A stretch of DNA of 64,000 bases from the NCBI GenBank assembly GCA_022563255.1, contig JADFNS010000008.1, positions 20,994 to 84,993 on the forward strand. Direction: 5' to 3'. The stretch comes from Pseudomonadota bacterium. GTDB lineage: Bacteria; Pseudomonadota; Gammaproteobacteria; Steroidobacterales; Woeseiaceae. The translations under genes and the position numbers were made by a program. This document shows positions 63,480-64,000 of this stretch, one piece after another; the stretch's first letter is position 1, and each line of letters starts with the position of its first letter. The notes under the pieces are model-generated. The model was not told the DNA's origin, ran no database searches, and saw only the letters and a program-made list of their open reading frames with translations.

Positions 63480-64000
63480 ACTGGGTGGCTAGGCAAGACA
63501 TGTTAGAGCTCTTGAGGCGCGGCGACGGTGGCCAAGCTTAGCTGGCGGCGTACCTGCTTGAAAAGTGAAGAATTGCACGGGTCCTTTCTAGCTGCTGATC
63601 CGTATGGAGCTGCGAATCTCGGTTTTCGCGTGTGTTTCAGTTTCCAAACTGCCATTTCCGTTTCCGCGCCTAGCTGATCCCCGCACAGGATCACACTTTT
63701 CATATCTGTTATGGCTAGATCAGATCTGGAGCCAGAAGTTTGATGCTGTCCCCCGCAATTGTCCGCAGAATCTCAATAACCTCTTGTTTCAGTAGTGCCG
63801 GCCGATGCCTTAATAGGACAGGGCTCTCGGACCCGCATGAGAGAGCTGAAAGCTTGACTCAGCGCACGCGATCCAAGACAAAAGGACTGAAAATCCGCGT
63901 GTCGGTGGCTCGATTCTGCCCCTGGCCAGCACATGGCTTTTGCCCAGTCATTCAATGGGTTGTGCGTATTCTTCGCGCGGCCTCTTGGGCGGCAACTTCC
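63480..64000. other. No protein gene seen; tRNA-Phe fragment near the end
   Basis: After the stop at 63479, all frames in this 521-base stretch are short and lack family features; the open frames of 60-66 codons on both strands look random. The only recognisable feature is the tRNA-Phe-like fragment at 63882-63931. The stretch may be an island intergenic or regulatory region, or the edge of a second element. Confidence 0.6.
63882..63931 (+). pseudogene. Degenerate 3' half of tRNA-Phe
   Basis: From the anticodon arm to the acceptor this 50-base stretch resembles gammaproteobacterial tRNA-Phe: anticodon arm GGACTGAAAATCC with GAA anticodon, variable loop near GTGTC, T-arm with TCGATTC, then CCTGGCC and GCA in place of CCA. 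The 5' half (acceptor strand and D-arm) is not present before it. The anticodon stem loses two pairs at its base. It is therefore a fragment, not a working tRNA, and probably marks an old or nested integration event. Confidence 0.6.

Larger units (their letters stand above)
60166..64000 (+). mobile_element. Left part of an integrative element at tRNA-Ser (right end outside window)
   Basis: The region starts at the tRNA-Ser 3'-end copy, next to a P4-type integrase, an AlpA-like regulator, a possible replication protein and small unknown genes all on the plus strand. Base composition is visibly richer in A/T than the core genome to the left. No capsid, tail, conjugation or toxin-antitoxin gene is seen in the 3.8 kb visible. 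It could be a phage satellite, a prophage remnant or an island; the right end and cargo lie beyond 64000. Confidence 0.75.

Overview
This window looks like a core chromosomal segment of a free-living gammaproteobacterium, with the start of a mobile element at its right end. The gene order follows the Pseudomonas/E. coli type (recO-pdxJ-acpS; lolCED-comEC-exbBD-msbA-lpxK-kdsB; rne/rluC divergent; maf/yceD-rpmF-plsX-fabH; clpS-clpA-infA-aat-trxB-ftsK-lolA-rarA-serS). GTG and TTG starts are frequent and genes often overlap by 4-8 bases. Several expected neighbours are missing: murB beside rne, trm112 beside lpxK, ate beside aat, and fabD/fabG/acpP after fabH. This fits a deep-branching marine lineage such as Woeseiaceae, but that placement is inference. 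Layout: 1-5369 (+) carries the end of recO, pdxJ, acpS, a PolB-type exonuclease, rlmD, nagZ and a degenerate GGDEF protein. 5346-9927 (-) carries csiV, mfd and a small secreted protein. 10058-13232 (+) is lolC-lolE-lolD for lipoprotein release (the carrier lolA is at 52908). 13229-23242 holds a DUF2062 protein, comEC, ExbB/ExbD, and lipid A/KDO genes msbA-lpxK-kdsB. It also holds a cysteine-desulfurase-like PLP enzyme and a low-molecular-weight phosphatase. 23250-27636 holds rne with a long leader, divergent rluC, and maf. 27767-30572 (+) is yceD-rpmF-plsX-fabH behind a near-consensus promoter that would give an almost leaderless mRNA. 30591-32611 holds a GST, an L,D-transpeptidase and, convergent with it, a small Ala-rich lipoprotein ending in Lys that is its likely substrate. 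32729-38704 (+) is an SOS mutagenesis operon lexA-imuA-imuB-imuC (dnaE2) with promoter and LexA operator visible. 38705-44547 (-) is a split type II secretion operon gspC-D-E-F whose GspE lacks the usual zinc-binding cysteines. 44675-50488 is a protein-turnover cluster: clpS-clpA facing trxB-FemAB-like-aat-infA. 50584-56593 (+) is ftsK-lolA-vanZ-rarA-serS. 56597-60084 (-) holds a BI-1 family membrane protein and a large MscS-type channel that carries a C-terminal AHSA1/START-like domain, an unusual fusion. From 60166 to at least 64000 lies an integrative element. Its left edge is a 14-base copy of a tRNA-Ser 3' end. Behind it come a P4-type integrase, an AlpA-like regulator, a possible replication/DNA-binding protein, small unknown genes and a degenerate 3' half of tRNA-Phe near 63.9 kb. 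The element continues beyond the window, so its main cargo is not visible. The best candidates for something new are the MscS-AHSA1 fusion, the FemAB-like gene inside the N-degron cluster, the zinc-less GspE, and the integrative element.
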